From assembly GCF_000013365.1 (NCBI RefSeq), contig NC_007778.1, positions 3,968,001-4,032,000 of the forward strand: 64,000 bases of DNA, given 5' to 3'. A program made the position numbers and the translations under genes. Position 1 is the stretch's first letter. The number at the start of each line of letters is the position of its first letter. Source of the stretch: Rhodopseudomonas palustris HaA2 (lineage in GTDB: Bacteria; Pseudomonadota; Alphaproteobacteria; Rhizobiales; Xanthobacteraceae). The notes beneath the pieces were generated by a model that made no database searches, was not told where the DNA came from, and worked only from the letters and a program-made list of their open reading frames with translations. Below are positions 16,572 to 22,679 of the stretch, piece by piece.

Positions 16572-16596
16572 TGGGTACGCAAAGTATAATATTGGG
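16572..16596 (-). repeat. Right terminal inverted repeat of the IS
   Basis: A perfect 25-bp mirror of 14506-14530. Confidence 0.92.
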
Positions 16597-16604
16597 AAAA
16601 AAAA
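16597..16604. repeat. Target-site duplication, right copy (eight A)
   Basis: Eight A directly follow the right terminal repeat and match the left copy at 14498-14505. Confidence 0.85.
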
Positions 16605-17006
16605 CCTAGCTCTCGTTCGTAGCCGAGAAGGCATTCATCTCGTTGATCGCTGCCCGTTAGACCCACTGACGTTTGGCGAGAAAGAGAAGAGATCAGAGAA
16701 GGCGCGAAACTTGGTGGAGAAGATCACCAAAACGCTCTGCCCAGGGCACGTGATCTATCTTGACTGTGACATTTCCGACATCCGCATTCGGAATAGCTTC
16801 AAACACCGATATTGGCCTGATAAGGAGTACAATCGACTTTTAGAGGCCCTTGCAGAGGTTTACGGACCGGTGAAAAAATCTGAAATTTGCACCAGGGGGC
16901 GCAGTTGCGAGGATGTGGCACGCGAGATTGCCAGGATAGTTTTTCTTGAAGAGTACAACGAGGTCGACATCTTGAACGAGCTCGCCAGCTATTCGAAAGA
17001 TGCGAC

Positions 17007-17477
17007 GTGAAGAACCGACCCACTATCTACTTCGCCGCTCCGCTTTTTAACGACCGAGAGCGCGCCTTCAATACGAAGGTAGCACACGAACTCGAACGCT
17101 ATGCGGAAGTATTTTTACCTCAAAGAGACGGAGAGCTCCTGTCCGAGCTAATTCAGAATGGAATGACCGCTAGCTTAGCTGAGCGCCGAATTTTTCGTGC
17201 GGATGCCCTGGCCATGCGCAACTCGGATTTGCTGGTGGCAATCCTCGACGGCGCCCATATTGACGAGGCTGTCGCTTTTGAAATTGGATTTGCTTGCGGG
17301 TTAAATTGCTGTTGCGTGGGTCTACAGACAGACACACGGAGGGCGCTCCCATCTGGCAACAATCCAATGATCGGCCAGAGTCTGCATAGGATCTTCCCCG
17401 AGTTGGAAGCCTTGTATGATTGGGTGACGTGCTGGAGCGCGGAGTGGTTCGCGACAAACCTCAGAAGCACAGCTTAG
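17007..17477 (+). CDS. Nucleoside 2-deoxyribosyltransferase-like protein
   Basis: The 156-residue protein matches the NDT/DRTase fold: PTIYFAAPLFNDRERAFNTK at the N-terminus, NSDLLVAILDG (about residues 70-80), and DEAVAFEIGFACGLNCCC (about 83-100), whose Glu in the EIG motif is the usual nucleophile. Canonical enzymes move deoxyribose between nucleobases; related proteins in conflict systems are proposed to hydrolyse nucleotides. The GTG start overlaps the stop of the SIR2-kinase gene (GTGA, 17007-17010), so the two were co-translated. It looks intact although the upstream partner is broken. It is the last gene of the island. Confidence 0.82.
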   Translation: MKNRPTIYFAAPLFNDRERAFNTKVAHELERYAEVFLPQRDGELLSELIQNGMTASLAERRIFRADALAMRNSDLLVAILDGAHIDEAVAFEIGFACGLNCCCVGLQTDTRRALPSGNNPMIGQSLHRIFPELEALYDWVTCWSAEWFATNLRSTA

Positions 17478-17786
17478 CTCAAGGCAACGGCCGCTGAAGC
17501 CGCCTCAACTAACAAACATCTCTTCAATCGCCTTCTTAACCAACCCTCGCCGGGCCTTGGGTTAGCTTCGATATCCGGATTTTCATAGCTGTCGAGCTTC
17601 GGCTAGGGATCACAGTTCAACCTCGCACGAGCCGGTGGCCTTCCGGAATATCCTTCTCGTCACTCTGCGCAACAGTTCTGCCAAGCGATCGAGATCCGTT
17701 TTTGCCGAGCGGAGGCAATGGCGAGTCCCCAGTTTGCGAACGGCAATCTGGTCGCTCGCCATTGCGTGCGATGCGGTCAGCTTCCC
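17478..17786. other. Gene-free island/capsid junction
   Basis: No credible ORF is seen here. The base composition returns to GC-rich across this stretch. A 10-bp inverted repeat (CAATGGCGAG at about 17714 and CTCGCCATTG at about 17755) lies just after the capsid stop and may be a weak transcription end. No convincing att-like direct repeat with the left island edge (11190-11290) was found by eye. Confidence 0.4.
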
Positions 17787-19040
17787 TCAACTCGCCGCGA
17801 ACTTCAACAGCTTGATCGCGTCGAAGTCCTGCACGCCGCCGCCGACGCGCTTGGTGGTGTAGAACAGCACGTAGGGCTTGGCGGAATACGGGTCGCGCAG
17901 CACGCGGATACCCTGGCGGTCGACGATCAGATAGCCGCGCTGGAAGTCGCCGAACGCGATGCTGAGCGAGTTCGCGGCGATGTCCGGCATGTCCTCGGCA
18001 TCGACCAGCGGGAAGCCGATCAGGCTGGCGCGGCCGGAGACGGTCGCCGGCGGCTGCCACAGATAGACGCCGGTGGAGTCCTTGAACTTGCGGACCGCCG
18101 CCTGGGTGCGCCGGTTCATCACGAACGAGGCGTTCTGGCGGTAGCCCGGCTTCAGCCCGTAGATCAGGTCGATCAGCACGTCGGACGGGCTCGATGCGGC
18201 GAACGCGCCGGCGGCGCCGGAGGCGATGGTGCCGAGATTGCCCCAGCTCCAGGAGGCATTCGCCACCGTCGGGTAGGCGAGAAAGCCCTTCGGCTTGCCG
18301 AGGCCGTCGCCGGTGATGAAGGCCGTCCCCTCCTGCACCGAGAACACCAATTCGACCTCGCCGGCGATCCACTGGTCGAGATTGACGACGGCGTCTTCCA
18401 GCAGATTCGCGGTCGCCGCCGGCATCGCATACAGCTCCATCGCCGGGAACGACAGCGCGTCGAGCTGCGGCGAGCCGGTCTGCGGCCGCGCCGCGGTCTC
18501 GCCGACCCAGCCGGTGGTGGGGCCGGTGATCATGAACGGCTTCTTGTAGACGTTGCCGGAGATCTGCCGCACGGCGGCGATCGCGCGGATCGGCGAGACC
18601 ACCGCTAGCCGCTCGCCGATCGTATGCTCCAGCTCGTCCGGAACCAGGTAGCCGCCGTCGGGATTGGAGCCGATCGACATCGCCTTGGTTTCGAGCGCGC
18701 GCAGCCCCGCGGTGTCGCCGAAGCGGATATAGGCGTCGAACGCACTCTTGTGCTCGCGCGCCGCCGGAACCGGCGTGATCGCGCTGCCGAGCTGCGGCCG
18801 CGCCGCCTTCAGCGCCAGTTCGTCGAGCTTGCGCTGCTGCGCATCCAGCGCCGCGTCGATCCGCGCCACCTTCTCCTCCGCCAGCACGTCGCCGCGCCGC
18901 TTCTCGATCGCCTGCAGCCGGGTATCGTTCTCCGCCTTGTAGTCCTCGAAGGTGCGCATCAGCGTGTCGTAGACCTGCTGCGCATCGTCGCCGGCAATGC
19001 CGGCCTTGGTCTCGGGGGCGTGGGTGATGTCGTAGTCCAT
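17787..19040 (-). CDS. HK97-fold major capsid protein (GTA gp5-like)
   Basis: The 417-residue protein has the two-part layout of HK97-type capsid precursors. An N-terminal coiled-coil delta domain (about residues 22-80, YDTLMRTFEDYKAENDTRLQ onward) is followed, after about residue 100, by the mature shell (DPDGGYLVPDELE-like segment, SPIRAIAAVRQISGNVYKKP, GWVGETAARPQT, GKPKGFLAYPT, DAEDMPDIAANSLSIAFGDF and GYLIVDRQGIRVLRDPYSAK). The delta domain would be removed by the protease at 20661-21371. A strong AGGAGAA site precedes the ATG. Confidence 0.94.
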   Translation of the reverse strand: MDYDITHAPETKAGIAGDDAQQVYDTLMRTFEDYKAENDTRLQAIEKRRGDVLAEEKVARIDAALDAQQRKLDELALKAARPQLGSAITPVPAAREHKSAFDAYIRFGDTAGLRALETKAMSIGSNPDGGYLVPDELEHTIGERLAVVSPIRAIAAVRQISGNVYKKPFMITGPTTGWVGETAARPQTGSPQLDALSFPAMELYAMPAATANLLEDAVVNLDQWIAGEVELVFSVQEGTAFITGDGLGKPKGFLAYPTVANASWSWGNLGTIASGAAGAFAASSPSDVLIDLIYGLKPGYRQNASFVMNRRTQAAVRKFKDSTGVYLWQPPATVSGRASLIGFPLVDAEDMPDIAANSLSIAFGDFQRGYLIVDRQGIRVLRDPYSAKPYVLFYTTKRVGGGVQDFDAIKLLKFAAS

Positions 19041-19198
19041 CGGGTTCTCCTGGTGGGCGTTTCGGGATAGGCACGAACGAAAACGCCGCGGCGGGAAGCC
19101 ACGGCGGTCGGGACAGTTGATGGAGATGACTTGGCACCCTTCGCGGCGCGAAGGCGTCGTCGCGGACGCAGTGAAGTCGAATCAAACGCGCATGCGGC

Positions 19199-19351
19199 TC
19201 AATTGGTCGGCGGCGGCTTGTTCATCAGCCGCCGGACCCGCTCCGTGATGGTTGCCTTCAGTTCGGCGGCGGTGATGCCGAACCGAACGTCTCGCAGAGC
19301 CTCGGGCAGCAGCGCGTGGTTCAGCCGATCGACGATCCGATCATGCCGCAC
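19199..19351 (-). CDS. Possible 50-residue protein after the immunity gene
   Basis: A small ORF from a GTG 8 nt after the upstream stop: MRHDRIVDRLNHALLPEALR, then FGITAAELKATITERVRRLM. It reads like a helical protein and lies on the same strand between the immunity-like gene and the capsid gene. No family is recognised. It could also be the remnant of another cassette gene. Confidence 0.4.
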   Translation of the reverse strand: MRHDRIVDRLNHALLPEALRDVRFGITAAELKATITERVRRLMNKPPPTN

Positions 19352-19359
19352 GGACTCAG

Positions 19360-19773
19360 CTATTCCGGACGAGATCCGAGGTAGTGCAAATTTCGATAAG
19401 GCGGCGGCAGAAAGGAGCGCTTCAGCCCGTCGATAATCTCGCCTTGAAACAGCGAGATGCCCATTCCGGGCCACTTGGCGCCATCAGGCGGCACCACCGA
19501 CACGGTAATGGCGAAGCCCGGATATTCTTGCAGCAAGTCGCGCAGGGCGTAGATCACCGGGGGATCGAGCAGGTCGAGGGTCATGATTTCGACTTGCACG
19601 AGCGCGACACCGATGTCCTCGTCGACTACCCAGAAATCCCTTTTCCCGAAAGGATCGATAATCTTACCGATGCTTTCGAAGTGAGCGACGATACGCTCGC
19701 GCAGCGCCGTCCAAAGCGGAACGAATTCTTCGCGACTGAAACGGATCCGGGAATTTGTCAACTCGACCTCCAT
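19360..19773 (-). CDS. Probable immunity protein for the 19773-20507 toxin
   Basis: The 137-residue protein (MEVELTNSRIRFSREEFVPL ...) is acidic/hydrophobic, with no signal peptide and a WVVDEDIGVALVQVEIMTLD strand pair. The family is not recognised with certainty. Its ATG shares one base with the stop of the upstream toxin-like gene (TAATG), the usual coupling of toxin and immunity genes. The low GC content of the 19.6-20.2 kb stretch compared with flanking structural genes suggests transfer. The immunity role is inferred from context. Confidence 0.6.
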   Translation of the reverse strand: MEVELTNSRIRFSREEFVPLWTALRERIVAHFESIGKIIDPFGKRDFWVVDEDIGVALVQVEIMTLDLLDPPVIYALRDLLQEYPGFAITVSVVPPDGAKWPGMGISLFQGEIIDGLKRSFLPPPYRNLHYLGSRPE

Positions 19774-20507
19774 TATTCGCGCCCAAATCGAAGTCGAAAC
19801 ACCTGCCGTAACAGCCGGATCGCGCGATTGTCGTCTCTGATTTCCGGCACTTCTGACAATCTAATTCGCGCACACAATTCTTCCGCCTGTCTCGGCGTCA
19901 TCATCTTAGGCGTAATTTTCTTCTCTTCAAGGAAACGTTCGCTCAGCTCGCGCACGGCCTCATTGTATTTTGCATGGTACTCGTCCCAGACATGGCCACG
20001 AAGAAGACGACCTTCCGGGGACTCCACCCACTTACCGCTAGGCAGCTTCCCCGTTGTCGACTTTTCGAATACTTTCCTCGTCTCAGGCTGCAAGTCCCAT
20101 TTCGTATAGACAGCCTTCACCATTTCATGGTGACCGCCCGGTTCGTAGTACGGCAATCCGAAAATATCAGCTATTGAGCTGCCGACTTGGGCAAGCCGCA
20201 CTCGATCAGGGGGATTGCCTGAGTCTTCGGGCGAGACACCCGTCAGATCGATGGACCAGCGCGCCCCAAGCCCGCCAAGTGTCCACTCGCCGCCGTCCGG
20301 ATTGCCCTTCGGCACCCGCGGCTGGTTCGGGTTGTACTTGCGATCGAGTGCCGGAAAGACGTCTTGCGGTCGCACACCTGGCGCCAGAAAGCGCGCGACG
20401 TCGGGCCTGATCCAACGGTCGGCATCCGGGCGCATCCAGCGCGCCGCGTCGGGCTGCATGAAGCGCGCGCGCTGATGCGCGGCGGTGCTCGCGGATGAGC
20501 TCCACAT
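19773..20507 (-). CDS. Polymorphic-toxin-like effector A with GTA/phage leader domain
   Basis: A 244-residue protein in two parts. The N-terminal leader (about residues 14-76) has repeated (M/I)RPDA-R(W/F) units (QPDAARWMRPDADRWIR) and then DVFPALDRKYNPNQPR and NPDGGEWT. The C-terminal part (about 115-244) has YYEPGGHHEMVKAVYTKWDL and HVWDEYHAKYNEAV, reminiscent of HNH/GHH-type nuclease toxins, but the family is uncertain. The leader is shared with toxin B (22676-23935), while the C-termini are unrelated, the typical build of polymorphic toxins. It lies between prohead protease and capsid. Confidence 0.68.
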   Translation of the reverse strand: MWSSSASTAAHQRARFMQPDAARWMRPDADRWIRPDVARFLAPGVRPQDVFPALDRKYNPNQPRVPKGNPDGGEWTLGGLGARWSIDLTGVSPEDSGNPPDRVRLAQVGSSIADIFGLPYYEPGGHHEMVKAVYTKWDLQPETRKVFEKSTTGKLPSGKWVESPEGRLLRGHVWDEYHAKYNEAVRELSERFLEEKKITPKMMTPRQAEELCARIRLSEVPEIRDDNRAIRLLRQVFRLRFGRE

Positions 20508-20563
20508 CGGTTGTGCCTCGGTCGTTGATCAGGAATGCTGAAGACGCGCCGCTCCGCAGCGCG

Positions 20564-20706
20564 CTCCCTCTCCCGCTTGCGGGAGAGGGTTGGGGTGAGG
20601 GCTGCCGCGGATCGCAGCGCTGCGACTGGCGGAAACGCCCCCTCACCCGGCCCGGCTGCGCTACGCTCCGCCGGACCGACCTCTCCCCGCACGCGGGGAG
20701 AGGTTG
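20564..20706. repeat. Dispersed palindromic repeat, family A, copy 6
   Basis: The CTCCCTCTCCCGCTTGCGGGAGAGGG half and the CTCTCCCCGCACGCGGGGAGAGG half lie between toxin A and the protease. The right half runs into the protease reading frame, so the last residues of that protein (LSPRAGRGRSGGA) come from the repeat. Confidence 0.7.
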
Positions 20707-21371
20707 ATGCGGACGCCGCCGGCGATGCTGGCGAAGGCGCGTTTGCGATCGGCGCGGGAGGCGAGTGTCGTCACTTGCCGCCCGCGCCGGATGGCCGGCA
20801 CCGGTGCATCCGCGGCGGCGGCCGATCCTGTGAGTCGCGTGGTGTCCGCTGCCGGCACCTGCACGCTGCGCCAGGCCGCCTCGGCGGCGCGGCGTTGCAG
20901 CGATGGCGGCGGCGTCTGTTTGACCGTCTGCACCCGCGCCCCCTGCAGCAGCGGAAAGGTGACGATCGAAATCTCCCAGAGGTCGACCTGATACAGCCGC
21001 CGCACCCGCGTCTTCGGGTCGATCTGCCCGCGCACGGTGCGATAGCCGATCGACAGCCCATCGATCGCGCCCTCGCGCAGCAGAGCAAGTAATTCACGTC
21101 CGCGCGCCACGTCCGGGATCAGCCGGCCGCGCGCGCGCAGGCCGCGAAAATCCTCGACCAGGTCGAGCCAGATGCCGACCGGCTCGGCGGGATCGTGCTG
21201 GAACAGCATCGGGATTTTTCGCAGGCCCCGCTGCTTCAGCGTCTGCGCGAACGCGCCGGGCATCACCATGTCGCGCGCCTGGTCGATCTCGCCGAACAGG
21301 CTTGCATAGCCTTCGACGGAGCCGTCGCTCGCAAGCGTGAGACGCGACGGCGGCGGCACGGGATCGGACAT
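20661..21371 (-). CDS. HK97-type prohead protease (GTA gp4-like)
   Basis: The 236-residue serine protease (U35/S78-like) has GYASLFGEIDQARDMVMPGA (about residues 20-39), the catalytic-His region IPMLFQHDPAEPVGIWLDL (about 54-72), and the Ser region EGAIDGLSIGYRTVRGQID (about 101-119), followed by LYQVDLWEISIVTFPLL. It would process the capsid delta domain during maturation. The ATG at 21371 was chosen; another lies four codons upstream. The C-terminus is encoded by a family A repeat, so the original stop was probably lost by repeat insertion. Confidence 0.9.
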   Translation of the reverse strand: MSDPVPPPSRLTLASDGSVEGYASLFGEIDQARDMVMPGAFAQTLKQRGLRKIPMLFQHDPAEPVGIWLDLVEDFRGLRARGRLIPDVARGRELLALLREGAIDGLSIGYRTVRGQIDPKTRVRRLYQVDLWEISIVTFPLLQGARVQTVKQTPPPSLQRRAAEAAWRSVQVPAADTTRLTGSAAAADAPVPAIRRGRQVTTLASRADRKRAFASIAGGVRINLSPRAGRGRSGGA

Positions 21372-21448
21372 CGCGGCAAGCATCGGCGGCCTCGCAATCA
21401 GGGGCGTGGTGATCAGTTCGAGCGGTTGAATGCGACAGATGGATTCGC

Positions 21449-21593
21449 CCGTGCCCCGGACGCGATGCGGCACGCCGTGCCGCGTCGCAGATCCGGAGTC
21501 CCGGTTCCGCGACACGCCGCGACCACCCGAACCGGGGTCCCGCATCTGCGCCGCACCGCTACGCGCTGCGTCGCGTGCGGGACACGGTCGGAA
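21449..21593. repeat. Dispersed palindromic repeat, family D, copy 1
   Basis: An imperfect palindrome from GTGCCCCGGACGCGATGCGG to GCGGGACACGG, with a central CGAACCGGGGTCCCG element. A related copy is at 25256-25394. It occupies the non-coding gap upstream of the prohead protease. Confidence 0.55.
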
Positions 21594-21596
21594 TTG

Positions 21597-21785
21597 TTAC
21601 TTCGACCGCTTCACCGCGCGGCGGCGCGTTGGCTGCGCCGCGGCCTTGAGGCGCGGCCGCTTCGCCGGCGGCTTGCGCTGCGGCTGGCCGAGATGGCTGA
21701 GGAATTCACGAAACACGCTGGTCGGGTCCTTGGCTGATTTGGTCTCGGTGCGGATCGCGCCCAGCATCGCGTGCAAACGGTCCAT
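21597..21785 (-). CDS. Small basic protein of the head module, unknown function
   Basis: A 62-residue protein: MDRLHAMLGAIRTETKSAKD, then FREFLSHLGQPQRKP and a strongly basic tail ending in RRRAVKRSK. It starts 10 nt after the upstream membrane ORF stop on the same strand. The position between portal and protease recalls small accessory ORFs such as GTA orfg3.5, but homology is not evident. Confidence 0.6.
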   Translation of the reverse strand: MDRLHAMLGAIRTETKSAKDPTSVFREFLSHLGQPQRKPPAKRPRLKAAAQPTRRRAVKRSK

Positions 21786-21794
21786 GCCCGCCTC

Positions 21795-22013
21795 CTACTC
21801 GTGATCGCCGTCGTGGTCGTCGCGCGCGCGGCGCCGCCGCGCCCGGCGGTTGAACAATTCCAGAGCGTGAACGAAATCGTCGAACCGCCGCGACGCCGCC
21901 GCCAGCTCGCGCAGCGCGAACCACAGCCCGGCCGACGCGGCAAAGGCCCACAGCAGCAACGCCAGATGCGCGAGATCGCCGCGCTCGGTGAAGATCTTGA
22001 TCAGGTCGGACAT
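21795..22013 (-). CDS. Small single-pass membrane protein of the head module
   Basis: A 72-residue protein with one hydrophobic helix (LAHLALLLWAFAASAGLWFA, about residues 14-33) and an Arg/Asp-rich tail (RRARRRRARDDHDGDHE). The ATG at 22013 was chosen (MSDLIKIFTERGD). It lies in series with the 62-residue ORF between portal and protease, as GTA clusters often have a small membrane ORF here. Confidence 0.65.
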   Translation of the reverse strand: MSDLIKIFTERGDLAHLALLLWAFAASAGLWFALRELAAASRRFDDFVHALELFNRRARRRRARDDHDGDHE

Positions 22014-22106
22014 CGGCGCCTCGCAGGCGGACGGGCGCGCGGCGGGAGCCGACTCCAACCGCCGTCAGTCGCTCGTCATGTTGGGAGAACCGTTCGCGCC
22101 CGCTGC

Positions 22107-22679
22107 TCAGCGGCGCAGAAACCCGAAGCCGTCGCCGGGCGGCTCGTCGTTGATGTCTTCGTCCCGCAGCACCCGCGGCTCCGGCCCCGGTTTGAAGAAG
22201 CCCGGAAAGCGAAACGTGTTCGGCGGCAGATCCTCGGCATCGACCCACTCGATGCTGGTCGGCAACTCGCCGTCGCGCTCCATGAACTCCTTCACGGCCG
22301 GCCAGGCTTTCTCGTAGGGGATGAACAGACCAATCGGACGCAGATCGCCCTGCAGCGTCCGCAGCCATTCCCGTATGCGGCTCATGTCGCCCTTGGAGTA
22401 GCAATCCAGCGGATGCCTGGTCCGGCCATCCCACCTGCGATAGTAAAGAAATACACCAAAATCTGGCGTACCCACCATCGTGAGGCACGCGGTGACCTGA
22501 TCGACCCCGGGCTGGCCGTCGGTGCCGTACAATCCCGAAATCTCGAGCCCAAATTCGTCGTTTCCGTACGGATCGGGAGCCCACGGATGTTCGGCTGGCG
22601 CTAGGAAGTAAGGCGCTAGCTCGCTGGGTTCTGGCCACCCGTTCGGGTCAAGATCTTGAAAGTAGATCCGCTTCCTCAT
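22107..22679 (-). CDS. Probable immunity protein for the deaminase-like toxin
   Basis: A 190-residue soluble acidic protein (MRKRIYFQDLDPNGWPEP..., VDQVTACLTMVGTPDFGVFL, TRHPLDCYSKGD). It starts in an ATGA overlap with the stop of toxin B (22676-22679), which decides the start and implies coupled translation. The family is not recognised for certain. The role is inferred from position and from the rule that polymorphic toxins are followed by their immunity gene. Confidence 0.62.
   Translation of the reverse strand: MRKRIYFQDLDPNGWPEPSELAPYFLAPAEHPWAPDPYGNDEFGLEISGLYGTDGQPGVDQVTACLTMVGTPDFGVFLYYRRWDGRTRHPLDCYSKGDMSRIREWLRTLQGDLRPIGLFIPYEKAWPAVKEFMERDGELPTSIEWVDAEDLPPNTFRFPGFFKPGPEPRVLRDEDINDEPPGDGFGFLRR

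Larger units (their letters stand above)
14506..16596. mobile_element. IS1595-family-like insertion sequence with passenger genes, 2091 bp
   Basis: The ends are perfect 25-bp inverted repeats (14506-14530 and 16572-16596, starting CCCAATATTATACTTTGC). They are flanked by 8-bp direct repeats of A. Inside are a minus-strand IS1595-type transposase (15587-16531), a small Lys-rich minus-strand ORF (15374-15574), and a plus-strand passenger gene with a HEPN-like motif (14548-15402). The element interrupts the SIR2 fusion gene. Perfect terminal repeats and an intact target duplication point to recent insertion. Confidence 0.92.
13247..17010 (+). pseudogene. SIR2 domain plus P-loop kinase-like fusion, broken by a stop codon and an IS
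   Basis: The intact form would have about 554 residues. The N-terminal SIR2-like NAD-binding domain shows LIFGSGASKQLGYPDWNEL, LTVNYNFDDTLEQLL and CLLVGLSLEDSTLQSLL. The C-terminal nucleotide-kinase-like P-loop domain shows VVGSVGAGKSTATSNF, and after the IS, HLVDRCPLDPLTF. There are two lesions. A single in-frame TAA at 13814-13816 lies between RSGD and LARTRGYE. The 14506-16596 element was inserted in a run of eight A. Deleting the element and one 8-bp copy joins KKN to LALVRS in frame, proving one original gene. SIR2 effectors in defence usually deplete NAD+. The start ATG at 13247 overlaps the upstream gene; TTG at 13241 is possible. The locus is probably inactive here unless the TAA is read through or is a sequence error. 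Confidence 0.85.

Noticed and set aside
11190-17650. Flanking att-type direct repeats for the island
   Set aside because: By eye, short similarities such as GCTTCGG occur at both edges, but nothing longer than chance. No integrase or tRNA is present, so integrase-mediated entry is not supported.
17617-19185. 522-codon minus-strand frame overlapping the capsid gene
   Set aside because: It is out of frame with the capsid protein, whose motifs lie in the neighbouring frame.
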